Assembly (NCBI GenBank): GCA_019188255.1
Contig: JAETXT010000002.1
Coordinates: 4,092,001-4,156,000, forward strand
DNA length: 64,000 nt
Direction of reading: 5' to 3'
DNA from: Verticillium longisporum
Taxonomy: Eukaryota; Ascomycota; Sordariomycetes; Glomerellales; Plectosphaerellaceae
In this document: one piece after another, positions 13,001-25,102 of the stretch
Position numbering within the stretch: position 1 is the stretch's first letter
How the letters are laid out: each line of letters starts with the position of its first letter
The notes under the pieces: generated by a model
What the model saw: only the letters and a program-made list of their open reading frames with translations
Told to the model about the DNA's origin: nothing
Databases searched by the model: none
Made by a program: the position numbers and the translations under genes

Positions 13001-14580
13001 CAGGAAGGCGACAAGATCAAGATTGGCGACCTCGAGGCGGCCATTGAGAACGCCGAGGCGATGCTCGAGGAGGAGCGCGAGCGCGTCCGTGAGCTCGACC
13101 AGCGGCTCAAGGAGGAGCGGCGGCAACGCGAGATGGTGGCGAACCAGGAGAAGGAGGAGGTGCAGCAGTTTGTCAACGAGCTCAACCGCGAGATGTCGAC
13201 GGCCAAGGACGAGGCGCGACGGCTGCGTAAGAACCTCAACTCGCGTGAGGTTGAGGCCACCGAGTGGAAGGAGCGGCTCATGGAGCTGGAGAACAACCTG
13301 CGCGAGGCGCTGGGCGACCTCAACGGCACACGCTCCAGCCTGCTCAAGGTATGTCATACAACTGCTGCTGTCAAGACCCCTGCTGACCAAAACAGAACAT
13401 TACGAGCCTACAGCGGCAACTCGAGAATACGGTGCGCGAGCTCGATACGACGAAGGCGTCACTCGTGGAGAAGGACCGCATCATCAAGCAGCGGGACGCA
13501 CTGCTCGAGTCGCACGGCTTGGAGCTGCGCAAGCTATCTGAGCTGCTGCACAAGGAGCAGCAGGGCCACCGCACGACACGCAACCAGTTTGAGACGTTCC
13601 AGAAGACACACAGCCACGTGTCGAGGACGGTATCGTCGCAAGACTCACGCATCACAGAGCTCGAGGCAGGACGGGCGATGGACAAGAAGAAGATGACGCA
13701 ACTCGAGGCGGCGTTCAGGGAGCAGCTGACGGAACGCAACAACCTGCTGCTGGTGCTGTGGACGCGGCTTTCGTCGCTGTGCGGCACCGACTGGGCGCAC
13801 AACAACAGCCTCATCAACGGACGGGCGCTACCGTCCCTCGAATCGGTGGCGACAATGCTGCCTGGGTTCACAAAGAACCTGCTCGCAGCGGTCAAGACGA
13901 TGGAGACAATGGTCGGAGGGTTCCAGTCGCGCATCAAGAACATGGAGCGCGATCTCTGGAAGGATTACCAGGCGCTCGAGGGCGATCTCGACACCAAGAC
14001 GAAGAAGCTGGACCGGCTCGAGTCGATTGTGCGCAACGGCGTGGCCTCGGGCACGCTCAACTCGAGCGAACACTCACGCATGGTGCGCATGGAGGAGGCG
14101 TACCGGCAGCTCAAGATTGAGAACGCGACGCTGCGGACAGCGAGCGACGTGCGATCGAGGGCAGCGTACTCGGCGGCGGGCGAGGAAGGCGTCGGCAGCC
14201 CGTCGCCTTCGATTCCCACGGGCCCGCGAGACCGCGAGAAGAAGAGCCGCAAGGGGCGCGACGGCGAGCGGTCGTCGACGCTGACGCGGACCAGCAGCTC
14301 GCGCGGCGGCAGCTCACGAGGCGGTGGTGGCGTGTCGCTCGGCGCGGAGACGAACCCGTACGAGACGGCGCTCGCAGAGCGGGGCCACGGCGGGAGCGGC
14401 GTTGCCGAGGACAAGACGTGGATGCTGCGGCTGCGAGACCTCGAGACGAAGCTCAAGGCGGAGCGCGAAGGACGCAACCTCGATCGTACAGCGGCACGGC
14501 AGCGGCTCGGCGGTCTCGAGTCGGAGAACCGCGATCTTCGAGGGGAGGTGATGCGGATGCGACGGGGTCGCGAGACGTGA
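10054..14580 (+). CDS. apsB: ApsB/Mto1-type microtubule-organising centre protein, two frame breaks
   Basis: Recruits gamma-tubulin complexes to non-spindle-pole organising sites and septa; needed for cytoplasmic microtubules and nuclear positioning. The start ATG at 10054 opens MDADENSRPASRDSESRPS. One intron (13349-13395, GTATGT...AACAG) splits the gene. The total is about 1,490 aa, longer than A. nidulans ApsB (about 1,050 aa). A low-complexity Ser/Thr-rich N-terminus is followed near residues 435-520 by a centrosomin motif 1 (Cnn_1N) segment with STIERLSKENFDLKLKVMFL. Then comes a very long coiled coil with Glu/Arg/Leu heptads, and near residues 1215-1300 a PACT-like segment containing WTRLSSLCGTDW. 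Frame slips occur at the G run 10186-10190 and the T run 11652-11656. Adding one base at each restores a single frame across both conserved parts. Gene identity is from the family architecture. Confidence 0.87.
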
Positions 14581-15341
14581 GGCATCATCAGATGCCTCGA
14601 ACTGTTTTCTTGTACGACTAGGTATGATACCATTTGGTACGTGGGCAAACGGGTTCTTCTTGTGTTTTTTTTTCTTTTTTAACTTTAGCATTCTCGATTG
14701 TTTGTTCGCCAGGGGCGCTGGCGTCTGTCTATACGGGCTACGAGCCACAAGCTACGAGCTACGCGCGAATGGAAAGGAAACCTGGGAGGGTGGCGTTGCA
14801 CTTTGACTAGGGGGGCATCGGCCAGGAGAGGCCCATGGTTCGGTTTTGGGTAGCGAGAATATGATGGCCTGCTGTTGCTGCTACTACTGCTACTGATGCT
14901 GTGCGCCTTGATTTGTGATGTTTGCTGTGAGGCATGTCACGAGGTGTAAGGTGAAGCCTCATTGAGCTCATTGAGAGCGTATCGAAAATAGGGGGTCTGT
15001 TCGGTGCTTACCAATTGAGACCAAATCTCTGAACCCGTTTCTCACGTTTTCAGGGTCGCACCATGCACGTCGTGCCTGGGCAATCTTCCAAGACAAGCGG
15101 CATCGTAACGTCCCGCATCCTTTTCCCGCAGGAAAAACCCTCGTGTGAGACAGCTTGGCCCGCTCTCGTCGGTGGAGATGTAGGCGGGTACGCACTGCGA
15201 CGTGCGAAGAGAAGGGTCCAGCAGCCTCTGCTCTGCTCTGTGGCCCCCTCCCATGCTTCAGAGGCATGTCCCTGTCGCTCCACCCCCACCATTGATTGCC
15301 TGGGCCATCGTCCGTCCCCCAAACGTTAGACAGAAGAATTT

Positions 15342-15365
15342 CGACGACGACGACGACGACGACGA
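15342..15365 (+). repeat. (CGA)8 microsatellite
   Basis: Eight perfect CGA units in intergenic sequence. Confidence 0.95.
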
Positions 15366-15833
15366 AGACAATGCAAAGGCTCGTCAATGTCATGCTGTAC
15401 GTTTGGACTGCATACGATATGCGCATCATCTTCGATTCGACGCAGGCAGGCAGGTAGGCAGGCGAAAGGGCAGCAGCTGAGGCATGTCTTCCCCCAGTGG
15501 CAGGCACGGCCGACACCTCGGTACTACGTACCTACGAGGTGCGTCAGGCGGGGCGGACCATTTGTCAGAAGGAGCATTTGTCAGCGGTGACACCTCGTTT
15601 CCTCGTCGTCTCTTTTTTCCTTCTCGATGATCGGGGAGCGGCCGAGCGGGAACGTTACGATGGAGTAAGAGCGATGGGCCCTGCGGGGAAAGGGGACCCT
15701 CATTCGTGCCTCCTGCCTCCTGCCTCGTTCCGTGTCTCTTGCCTCTGACGGGTTCCTGCCCATGCATTAGTCAAGCGCGAGGTGGAGAGAAAACAGGACA
15801 GGGTGGAGGAAAAGTGTCGAGGACGCGAGGCAA

Positions 15834-15853
15834 GGCGAGGCGAGGCGAGGCGA
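15834..15853 (+). repeat. (GGCGA)4 tandem repeat
   Basis: Four perfect GGCGA units just upstream of the DUF1993 gene, probably in its 5' leader or core promoter. Confidence 0.9.
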
Positions 15854-16066
15854 GGAAATGGGACGGAAGGGGAGGGGCTCACCGCTTTGCTGGCGCGCTG
15901 GAAGCGAGGGCATAAGAGAGGGAAGTCCTGCTCCAATCTGGCCTTGACTTTCTCGAGTCAGCCAGCCTACACCCTCGACCTCCCGCCAGCTAGCACAATC
16001 CATCCTCTTGACGACAGTCCACCACCCAACCACCCACCTCAACCTCAACACGCACACACAGCAACC

Positions 16067-16600
16067 ATGTCGTACACTCTCTACGACGGCAGCGTCACGC
16101 AGGCCCTGGCCGCCGTCCGCGCCTGCCAGGCCCTCGTCCTCAAGGCCGAGGCTCACGCGACGGCCACGTCGACGCCCATTGACCAGCTCCTCGACGCCCG
16201 CCTCGCCCCGGACATGCTGCCCCTGACCTTCCAGGTGCACATGGTCACCGACACGGCCCAGAAGCTCGTCGCGCGCCTGCACAACGTCGAGCCCGCGCCG
16301 ACGTCGTGGCCCGAGGGCCTCAAGACGCTCGCCGACGTGCGCGCCCGCCTCGACGCCGCCGTCGCCGCCCTCGAGGGCGCCGACCGCGCCACGTTTGAGG
16401 AGCGCACCGACGCCACCGTCACCTTTGGCATGGGGCCCGGCAAGTCGGCCGAGCTCAAGGCCAAGGAGTACGCCGCCGGCTACGTCGTGCCCAACGTCTT
16501 CTTCCACACGGCCATTCTCTACTCGATCCTGCGCAAGGAGGGTGTCGTCGTTGGCAAGATGGATTACCTGACGCCGTTCATCGGTGGATACCTTGCTTGA
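16067..16600 (+). CDS. DUF1993 family protein
   Basis: A 177-aa intronless protein starting MSYTLYDGSVTQAL and ending PFIGGYLA. The Trp-poor helical pattern, the internal PLTFQVHMVTDTAQKL segment and the YVVPNVFFHTAILYSILR helix near the C-terminus match the DUF1993 family found in fungi and bacteria, which is related in fold to DinB-like four-helix proteins. The biochemical role is unknown. There is no signal peptide or membrane segment, so it is likely soluble. The ATG at 16067 sits in an A/C-rich context (CAACC before ATG) after a CAC-rich leader, and the family alignment starts there. An upstream in-frame extension exists but is low-complexity and unlikely to be translated. Confidence 0.85.
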   Translation: MSYTLYDGSVTQALAAVRACQALVLKAEAHATATSTPIDQLLDARLAPDMLPLTFQVHMVTDTAQKLVARLHNVEPAPTSWPEGLKTLADVRARLDAAVAALEGADRATFEERTDATVTFGMGPGKSAELKAKEYAAGYVVPNVFFHTAILYSILRKEGVVVGKMDYLTPFIGGYLA

Positions 16601-17241
16601 GGCCTGTGACGTCGTCAGCGGGGGTTGTTTCTCTTAAAAAAAAAGGGGGAGGAGGAGAAAAGCATGATATACCTATGAGCACAATGCTGCCAGTCAGCAT
16701 GAATATGAACACATGATACACTTGGCCTATGCCACACATGCGCCCGCCGTGTAACAAAACATGCAAAAGGAAGAAGACAGAGGCCGAGATAAAGCTGTAG
16801 ATTAAGTTGAACGGCCGGTCGGATCCGACGAGGTGTAGTGCGTTGGCGCGATGGCGTGATCGAGTCTGGTCCAGGGTTCGGATGCCACGGAACTGCGTGC
16901 TCTGCTTGATGGCCCGCGACATCTCCTCCGTGCTGTCGGCAGATGTACTGAGGCTCTTCGTCAGGTGAGCTACCGGCGGTTGGACAGGGAACATAATCAG
17001 GTTGCCGGTCGCAGACACCAGCCACGACAGCCACAGAAAGTAGGCCACGGTCTCTTCACCGTTCCCCGCGCCGAAGCCTCTCGGCGACGACGCCCCCCCA
17101 CCATCAATTCATCGCCGTCGGTCTTGACCAGACATAACGGACTTGACACTGACGGTCTTGCCAAGTGACCTCCTTGTTGTGTGTGGAGGATTGCTGCCCG
17201 ACAGTGTTGACGTTGCTGAGACTTCCCAATTGTAAGGCACC
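16601..17241. other. Intergenic region
   Basis: Contains an A9 run near 16637 shortly after the DUF1993 stop, then the promoter of the superoxide dismutase. Minus-strand frames here are not family-like. I see nothing else. Confidence 0.5.
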
Positions 17242-18153
17242 ATGTCGGACATTGCTTCCTCGCTGTCGCCCGGTGCTCCTGCTGCCGGGGCGACGTATGT
17301 GGTCGACGGGGGGCAGGTGCAGTACGCCGAGATGGTGAGTTCTTACTCTGTTCCAACAACTCACTCGCCTTCATAACCCTCCTCACGAGGCGAGGGCTTC
17401 ACAGTCACTTGCTCACCCCTCTAGCAAAACCCCAACCCGCCCAAGCTGGCCACCCCCCGCTACACCCTGCCGCCGCTGCCCTACGCCTACGACGCCCTCG
17501 AGCCCGCCATCTCGGCCGAGATTATGACCCTCCACCACACCAAGCACCACCAGGCCTACGTCACGAACCTCAACGCCGCCCTCGCCAAGTACGACGACGC
17601 CGCTGCCGCCGCCGGGAGGGGCCCCGCCGCCGCCTCCTCCTCCCTCGCCGACCAGCTCGCCCTGCACCCGGCCCTGCGCTTCAACGCCGGCGGCCACATC
17701 AACCACAGCCTCTTCTGGCGCAACCTCGCCCCGGCCGCAAGTCCCGACGCCCAGCACCCCGAGGCCGCCGCCCCGCGCCTCGCCGCCGCCGTCGTCGCCA
17801 CCTGGGGCTCCTTTGACGCCATGCTCGACGCCTTTTCGCGCGCCCTCGTCGGCGTCCAGGGCAGCGGCTGGGGCTGGCTCGTCAAGCAGGACATCGGCGG
17901 CAGCAGCAGCGCGCTGCGCATCGTGACGGCACGCGACCAGGACCTCGTCGCCAACGGGCCCGGCGAGACCCCCATCGTCGGCGTCGACGTCTGGGAGCAC
18001 GCGTATTACCTGCAGTACAAGAACGCGCGGGCCGCGTACGTCGACGCCGTGTGGAGCGTCATCAACTGGACCGAGGCCGAGGTGCGCTACACGGGCACGC
18101 GCCATGATGTGCTCGATGGACTGCTGCCGTACATCCAGGTGGACGAGTCGTGA
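17242..18153 (+). CDS. Fe/Mn superoxide dismutase, Mn-type paralogue
   Basis: Dismutates superoxide to oxygen and hydrogen peroxide. Exons 17242-17334 and 17425-18153 give 273 aa. The metal ligands are visible: His in IMTLHHTKHHQAYV, His in GGHINHSLFW, and Asp and His in VDVWEHAYYLQY. The GSGWGWL segment is typical of Mn enzymes. The N-terminal exon (MSDIASSLSPGAP...) is not an Arg-rich amphipathic presequence, so the protein may be cytosolic, unlike the usual mitochondrial Sod2. An Ala-rich insertion, DDAAAAAGRGPAAASSS, lies between the first two helices. The start is the least certain part: exon 1 has good splice signals but no family support. Convergent with the ENA gene. Confidence 0.9.
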
Positions 18154-18519
18154 TGACTCGGCTCTTGTACATGTTTGATTGGATTTGGTAGGCAACATAT
18201 GCCTCTTGCTCGTTTTCGTTCTTGCTACTTTCCGGTTTGTCATTATTCCCGATGATTCTTCTCCATCCAGGAGCCGTCGAGACATGCTTTAAACCTCACA
18301 CCTCCACGTGGAAGAACATTGACTCACGCCGTGTCTCACTTGTAAAAACGCACAAATCTTTTGAATTTGTATCTGTGAAATCAAAACAAATGCAACACGT
18401 GCACAACCCGCCACGACAGGACGCCTCGTGTTGAAGCCTTGCGTCTGCCTCTCAACACACCTATTTTACTTTTCAGCTGACAGACAGGACAATCTGGTGG
18501 TCCGTCAGCTTCCATACGC
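18154..18519. other. Convergent 3' flanks
   Basis: 366 bp between the superoxide dismutase and ENA stop codons. Nothing is seen beyond likely 3' UTRs. Confidence 0.5.
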
Positions 18520-21500
18520 CTACTGCGCCTTTCCTCCCTGGGCAGCCTCCTCGTCCGTCTCCGAACCGAGGAACTCGCCAAACACCCGCTGCTCAATGTC
18601 CATGTCCTTGAACGCCGGGCCGAGGCGCTTGCGGTCCTGCCGGCGGAAGTACACGCGCTTGGCCCACTTCCACGTCTCGACGCCGGCGAAGAAGAGCCCT
18701 GCGGCGATGAACACAATGCCCCATTCCCAGGAGATGGGCGAGTGCTTGAAGATGACCGTGTTCAGCTTGGGAATGTATAGCAGGGGGAACAGCGTGACGA
18801 AGCCCAAGATGATGGCCCAGAACAAGAACTGGTTCCGCCACACATCAAGCATCCACTGCGTGAAGTACTTCTTCGATCCAGGCTGCATGCGGAAGAACGA
18901 CCGACGCATATCGATCATTTCCCACGCCAGAAACAGCGCGAACCAAGTCAAGCAAGCAAACGTCGTTGCGCGTGCACGGAACACAACGTCACAACGCTCG
19001 CTATAGTCTTCGTTGCAGAATTCACCAAGATCGCCGTTACCGAAACCAAAGACGACGAGGGAGAAACTCGCAAGACAAAGCGCAGTGATCCACAGGCCAT
19101 ATACGACCATGTCAACGAGGAACTCAGCTGTGAAGACACCAGACTTAAGCGACTGCGGCGGCCGACGGAGAATATCTGGAACAGCCCGCTCGAAACCGAG
19201 ACCCATGTCAGGCATGCCCGAGGTAGCCATGATGATCCAGATGATCTGTACAGGAGCCAGGGGGAACACGGACAGGCCACGACCATCCTTGAAGGCAAGA
19301 CCCACGAGAAGAGTGCCGGCTTGAGCCACGTTTTCCGAAAGAACGTGAAGGATAAACTTTTGAATATTGTCAAAGATACGACGGCCCTCTTCGATGGCCG
19401 CTACAATCGAGGCAAAGTTGTCGTCGGTCAAGACAATGTCCGATGCATCCTACTTGGTCAGCAAAGAAGTGGAAGACACACCGCGGGGTACTCTGCTTAC
19501 CTTGGCAACATCAGATCCAGATTGTCCCATAGCAATGCCCACGTCGGCGCGACGCAGGGAAGGAGAGTCGTTGACACCGTCACCAGTCTAAAGCGGGTTA
19601 GAAATAAATCATCATATACGAAACACGACAATGGGCCGACGTACCATGGCGACGAATCTCTTACGCCTGTGAAGAGCCTCAATCATGCGGACCTTGGTGC
19701 TGGGCGCGCATCTGGCCACGACCAGAGGCAACACCGGCAACCTGTCGACTTCTTCATCAGACAGGCCGTCGAACTGCGAGGCGGTCATGACCATGGCGGC
19801 AGCGACGTCCCGTGCAATGCGCTCCATCCGTGAGGGCAGGATACCGACCTCAATGGCAATGGCCTTGGCCGTCTCCGGGTGGTCGCCTGTGAGCATGTGC
19901 ACCGAGATGCCAGCTTCGTGGCATTGTCGAACAGCCGGGGCTGACTCGGGACGAGGCGGGTCGTACAGACCGATCAGGCCGCGAAACACGAGATCGCATT
20001 CAACGAGCTTCCGGTCGACGTCGTCACCCTTTTGCAACGTCGATTCAAAAGGCTTGCTAGCCAGAGCCAGCACGCGAAGTCCCAAACCAGCGAATACCTC
20101 CATGTTGCGCAAGATGTCCTCGCGGAACTCATCCGTCACGGGAACGAGTTGTCCGTCATCGCTCGGCGCATACTTGGTACAGATTTGGATGACACGCTCC
20201 ACAGCGCCCTTGGTGTAGGCATGGAGCTGACCGGTTCCGTTGTGCTTCATCACAACCGACATACGCTTGACATCAGAGTCGAATGGCAGCTCGGCAACAT
20301 CTTGCCACTCCGCCTTCTCTCCTGCTGTTCGCTCGTGGCGGTTCCAGCCAAAGCGCGTGCTGAAGACCTGAATCGCAATCTCAGTAGGATCGCCGCGGGC
20401 ATCCCACCGGTCCTCCTTCTGCGTGACGGTCGCGAGGTTGGCAAGGGATGCGACTTGCAAAAAGTCGCCCAGGCTGTTCCGGCTGTCCTTTACCATATCC
20501 TCGGCCTTTGCGATAGTGCCACACGCATCGCCGCCCGATTTGAAGTCGATGCGGCGCGGTGATTCGGGGTGATGCCGAATGTCACCTGCGGTAGGGTCAA
20601 ACGGCGCAGTGGAGTTCTCCACGGTGTATGTACCCTTCCCAGGAAGCCATGCACCGCGGGCCACCATCTTGCCCTGCGTCAAGGTACCGGTTTTGTCAGA
20701 GCAAATATCAGTGACAGCGCCCAGAGCCTCCAGACTCTTGAGGTTCCTGACGATGACGTTGCGTTTGACCATACGCTTTGTGCCAGCCGCCATGGTGATC
20801 GTGAGCACGACTACCAGACTAGCGGGGATCATCGACAACCCGGTAGCTACAGCGTAGATAATGACCTCCTGCTCAGACGAGAATTCGTTGGCCGCCAAAA
20901 CGATGATGGCACAAACAATAGCGATGCCGAACAGCAACATGGCCAGTTTCGACAGCTTCTGCTGTAGCGGAGTGCCGACGTTGACGCCCAGGAATCGGCC
21001 GATGGCATCCGTTAGGGTCAGCGTGTAAGCCTCGAGATAGCGATGGGGTCTCGCGGAGCCATCGGCCTTGCGCTTGACGGGGCGACGCCGAGTCTCCTTC
21101 TTCCGAAGCTGCGACGCGATGGCACCGATTTCCGTGTAGACTCCTGTGGCGAAGACGATGCCCTTGGCGCGGCCCTTGGTGACGTTGGACGAGCTGTAAG
21201 CGACGTTGAGGCGGTCATCAGGTCCCGTCTTCTCGGGAAACGTGACAGCCTCGCTTTTGCGGACTGGGAGTGATTCACCGGTAAGAAGGGCTTCATCAGT
21301 TTCGAAATTGACGGCTTCAAAGACTCTGACATCGGCAGGGATCGTGTCGCCGACCTTGAGTTCAACGAGATCGCCGGGCACAAGATCCCCAGAGGGAAGG
21401 ACTACCGATTCGCCATCACGAATGGCACGAGCTGTGGGGGAGCTCAAAGACCGAAGAGAGTCCATCGTCTTTTCGGCGGAGTACTCCTGGAAGAAACCAA

Positions 21501-21846
21501 CGATGACATTGAGTAGGATGACAAAGGTGACGACGGCGCCTTCGATGTAGGAACCAATGCCGTAACTGACGGCCATGGCGAGGATCAGGACCATGGTCAT
21601 GGCGTTGGCGACTTGGGCGATGATGATTTTGACGGGCGAGACGCTCTCGGCTTCACCGAGCTCGTTCTTGCCATAGGTCTGCAGCCGCGATGCGGCATCG
21701 GCAGCGGTCAGCCCATCGACATGACTGGCCTTCAGCTCGTCGACGACTTGCTGGAGGGAGAGGCTGTGGGCGGGAAGGGTTAGTGGTTGGTTCGACTGGC
21801 CGCTCACGTGTCCGTCGTCCGGGCCCTTTTCGTTGGTTTTCGCCAT
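18520..21846 (-). CDS. ENA-type Na+/K+-exporting P-type ATPase (type IID)
   Basis: Plasma-membrane pump that exports Na+ (or K+) and gives salt and alkali tolerance. Exons 21846-19645, 19587-19501 and 19449-18520 give 1,072 aa, the usual ENA length. Motifs in order: [10 protein letters not shown] (actuator), the phosphorylated Asp in [12 protein letters not shown], the nucleotide-binding region with [11 protein letters not shown], and the hinge [17 protein letters not shown], which is assembled across the first intron. About ten hydrophobic segments are visible, four before and six after the phosphorylation domain. The N-terminus (residues 1-30) is hydrophilic. Filamentous fungi usually carry several ENA genes, so I give no number. 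A GT/GA microsatellite lies 290-330 bp upstream and could be in the promoter. Confidence 0.94.
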
Positions 21847-22136
21847 GGCGAAAGGAGAGAGGGTGCTTTTTCGTTCCTCAATGCACTTGGACCTTTAGGT
21901 TGTGTTATTGGGATTCTGTGGAGAATCGGCCGAGGCAGAAGGCTCGGACGACGGAGACGGTGACAGTGTAGCGGGGAGCGGACTCCATCAGGGTAGATGG
22001 CAAGACCTGGCGGAGGATGGTGATGGAGGGCGAGGGGCGCGGGGTTGATGGCGAGGCGACTTCAGAATAGGCGGCGATGGTGTTGGTCAATGGGATGCGT
22101 GTCGGTGGTACAAGATGAGCCGATGACGAGGCAATG

Positions 22137-22172
<36 letters not shown>
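22137..22172 (+). repeat. (GT)7(GA)11 compound microsatellite
   Basis: Perfect GT then GA dinucleotides, upstream of ENA. On the ENA coding strand this is a (TC)n(AC)n tract, common in fungal promoters. Confidence 0.95.
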
Positions 22173-22173
<1 letters not shown>

Positions 22174-23230
22174 AGTGAGAGAGGAAGAAGGCAAGTGCAG
22201 TGATGCGAATTGGGGGCGTCGAACAGCTTAAAGGCAAAGACCCTGCTTGGCGGTGCTTGCCTCGCCTTAGTCGTGACTGCATCTCGCCTGCCTCTTCTGG
22301 CAAATCCCCCCCACTTGGGTACGCTGCCATGGCTGCGTAGGTTGTTGACCGACGTAGGCTAGTTCTCGCAAACAGACTTGGCACGTACGTGAACGAGTTT
22401 TTCTCGGGACTTCTTTGGTTCGGTTGGCACCGGCCCTCCCCCGGATGGAGCTTGGCAGGTTTGTCTACGCCAATGGCCACGCCGTAGCTTCCCACGTGAA
22501 GATGATCGCTCTTTCCTCCTCGACTCGCCGTGCTTCGAAGGCCTGCAAGGTTGCAATCATGACCCGGTCGCTCCTTCGGTCCCACCGCCAGCCTCGCAGG
22601 GCCGCACACGACAAGTTGCCTCTTCTAGAGTAGCTTCGTCTGTCGCGAGCGCGGCTCCGGCGGGGCCAGCAGACGTCGCCGACTGCATCTGAATTTTTGT
22701 TCTCGATCCGCGACATCCCAGTACCTCAGAATTTGGTGCTGTAGGCAGGTCATGGTCGATTGCTCTGGGCAAGGGGTTGCACTTTGGTACAGAAGCCGGC
22801 GTTCCATCTGAAATGCCGCATCGTTTCACCCAAGCCGCTAGACAGCCAGGCCGCTGTCCGTGGGAATCTGTGCACTAAGGCATATTTGGACGACGAGCGA
22901 AGCAGCAATGAACCTAACCACAAACCCCAAAATGAAGTCAAGTACGATTGTTTCTCTGTTGCTTGCTTATCGCTTGCTTGCTGTGTCCCTGGGCCTGAGA
23001 TTCCAGCCGCGCGGGAGTCAGAGGCAGGGCTCATTCATGCACAGCCGTCAAAATGCGCTTCCAGGGCGGAAACGACTGCTTGCGTTCCCGTTTAGCGGGT
23101 CCAGCCACTGGGACTGCACCGCCACAGGGCATATCCCCCCGGAACAATCGTTTTGGGAAGTCCCGGGGATGAAACCACGATCTGCAATCGATTGACGCTT
23201 AGAAGTATCTTGTCGAGTCTTTCCTTAAGG

Positions 23231-23240
23231 TACCTAGGTA
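23231..23240. repeat. TACCTAGGTA palindrome
   Basis: Exact copy just downstream of the sugar transporter stop codon. Confidence 0.8.
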
Positions 23241-23263
23241 CGCAACCAATTCACCAACATCAT

Positions 23264-25102
23264 CTACACCTTGCGGTGGACATTCTCCGTTTCCTCAACA
23301 TCCACAAGACCCTCCAACTTTTTACCTTCGTCCATGCGCACATCAGCCGCCTCTCCGTCAAAGATGACTGCAATCTCCTCCAGAGCCTTGCCTTTGGTCT
23401 CGAGGAACCAGCCGTAGGCGATGAAACTCTCGACAGCCAGGATAGCCACGTACACGAGGTAGAAGCGCCAGCCAATGTTTTCCAACCCGATAGGGCTGCA
23501 ACGTGTCAGTGGATGATTTTCTTTCCGGCCAAGTGGGACTAAGACACTCACTTGATGAACTGGTTAAAGAAGACGGCCGCCTTGGTGGAGAAGACGTAAG
23601 TGGCCATGCCCTTGGCGCGGATAGAGTACGGCAGGACCTCCACCGAGTACGCGACCGGCAGCGGCGAGAAGGCGATGCAGTAGAAGAACTGGAAGACAAA
23701 GATCAGGGCCATGACGGCAATGCCGGCCGACTTGGCCCGGCTCTGGTCGAAGAGAGCAGACGCGATGGTCCAGGCCGTGAACACTGTCAGCATGCCGAGC
23801 GTCGACGCGCGGAACAGGGGCCGGCGGCCGATGCGCTCGACGAAGAAGGCCGTCGTCAGGGCCAGGCCAAAGTTCCAAATGTTGATGAGGCCGTTGACGA
23901 GAGCCTGGGTGTTCTTGTCGGTGATGCCGACGGTGTCCATGACGCGCGACAGGTCTGGGTCTGTCAGCGATGCCGCCTTTGTCCGAGAAACGAGCTACTT
24001 ACAGTACGCCACAAGGCCGTTGCCGGACCACTGGCTCATGAAACCCATGCAGACGACGAGGAACATGCGATAACGGTTGCCCTTAGTTCTGACCATCGAG
24101 GGCCACGTCGTTGTTCCCGAGCCTAAGCTTGAGTGTCAGCAAGAATCTCTGCGGGTATATTTTGGGAGGCGCGTCGACGCGTACGCTTCTCGTGGTCGAT
24201 CGCAGCACGGATCTCTTCAAATTCCAGTCGCACGAGCTCCGTCTCGCCACCTTCGCCATGGTACTGCTTGAGAGCCTCCATGGCCTCCTCGCCACAATCA
24301 TTCGAGATCAGCCAGCGCGGTGACTCGGGAAGGAACCAGATAGTCGAAAGCTGGATTATGCTTGGAGCCATTTGCAAGAGAGAGGGTAGGCGCCAAGACC
24401 AAGTGCTTTGGATATTGCGGGTGCCGTAGGTGATCCAAGCCGCGGCAATGCTGCCAACGAACCAGCTAATGAAACGCGTCAGCGCATGTTTCGAGACGGC
24501 CAGAAGGCTTGATCTTACCAAGTATTGCAGATGGCCGTCACCGTGACGCGGTCTTTCGGATGCGACAGCTCGCTGACGAGACTGGGCGCCGATGTCGTGG
24601 CAAAAGACAAACCGAATCCGAGCACAAATCTACTGCCAACAAACATGCCAAAGTTGTGACTCTCGCACTGCAGAATCGCGCCAATGATCATGATGAGACT
24701 ACCGACAGTGATACCCATGCGCCTGCCGTACTTGTCGGCGACCCAAGGCGCGATGGGCGTCGAGCAGATGCTGCCGAGGGACATGATGGCGCTCATGAGT
24801 CCGAGCTGAGCACCTCGCGGGTTGTCGAAGAAGTCGTCCCAATATGACACAGTCTGCAATGAGTTCATCCTGGACCCGTCGTAACCACTCGTGGCATACG
24901 AGACAATGGCCGCGGGGAACAGCAGGAAGTAGAGGCGCCGGCGAGCGGCAGAGCGATACCAGATGGGGGCCTCTTGGGCGAGCTGCGCGATACGGGAGGG
25001 CTCGTACCCATCCTTTCCGCCTTCAGCACCGCCATTCTTGCGTGCTTGGCGGGCAGCTTGGTCCTGCCTGGGAGCGGGCAGACGCTGTCGAAGTGCGTTC
25101 AT
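23264..25102 (-). CDS. MFS sugar transporter (lactose-permease/hexose type)
   Basis: Proton-coupled sugar uptake at the plasma membrane. Five exons (25102-24519, 24465-24185, 24122-24003, 23954-23552, 23496 or 23495-23264) give 539 aa in one frame. About 12 membrane segments are visible. Sugar-porter signatures: ADKYGRRMG after TM2, LPESPRWL after TM6, the FVERIGRRPLF equivalent after TM8, and a PYSIRAKG turn followed by FLETKGKALEEI after TM12. GNGLVAYYLSRVMDTVGI is typical of the fungal LAC12-like group. The ATG at 25102 (MNALRQRL) is the first ATG in the frame. Start codons of this gene and of the GH5 glycosidase gene are head-to-head, 892 bp apart. Substrate is not decided by sequence. 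Confidence 0.93.

Larger units (their letters stand above)
14581..16066. other. Intergenic region with simple repeats
   Basis: ApsB 3' flank and the leader of the DUF1993 gene. It contains a T-rich stretch (14660-14680), (CGA)8 at 15342-15365 and (GGCGA)4 at 15834-15853. No gene is supported. Confidence 0.5.
21847..23263. other. ENA promoter region and transporter 3' flank
   Basis: Contains (GT)7(GA)11 at 22137-22172, and TACCTAGGTA at 23231-23240 only 24 bp beyond the transporter stop. No gene is supported. Confidence 0.5.

Noticed and set aside
12000..13300. Long antisense frames opposite apsB
   Set aside because: Leu/Ser-rich mirror frames are expected opposite GC-rich, Glu/Arg-rich coiled-coil coding sequence.
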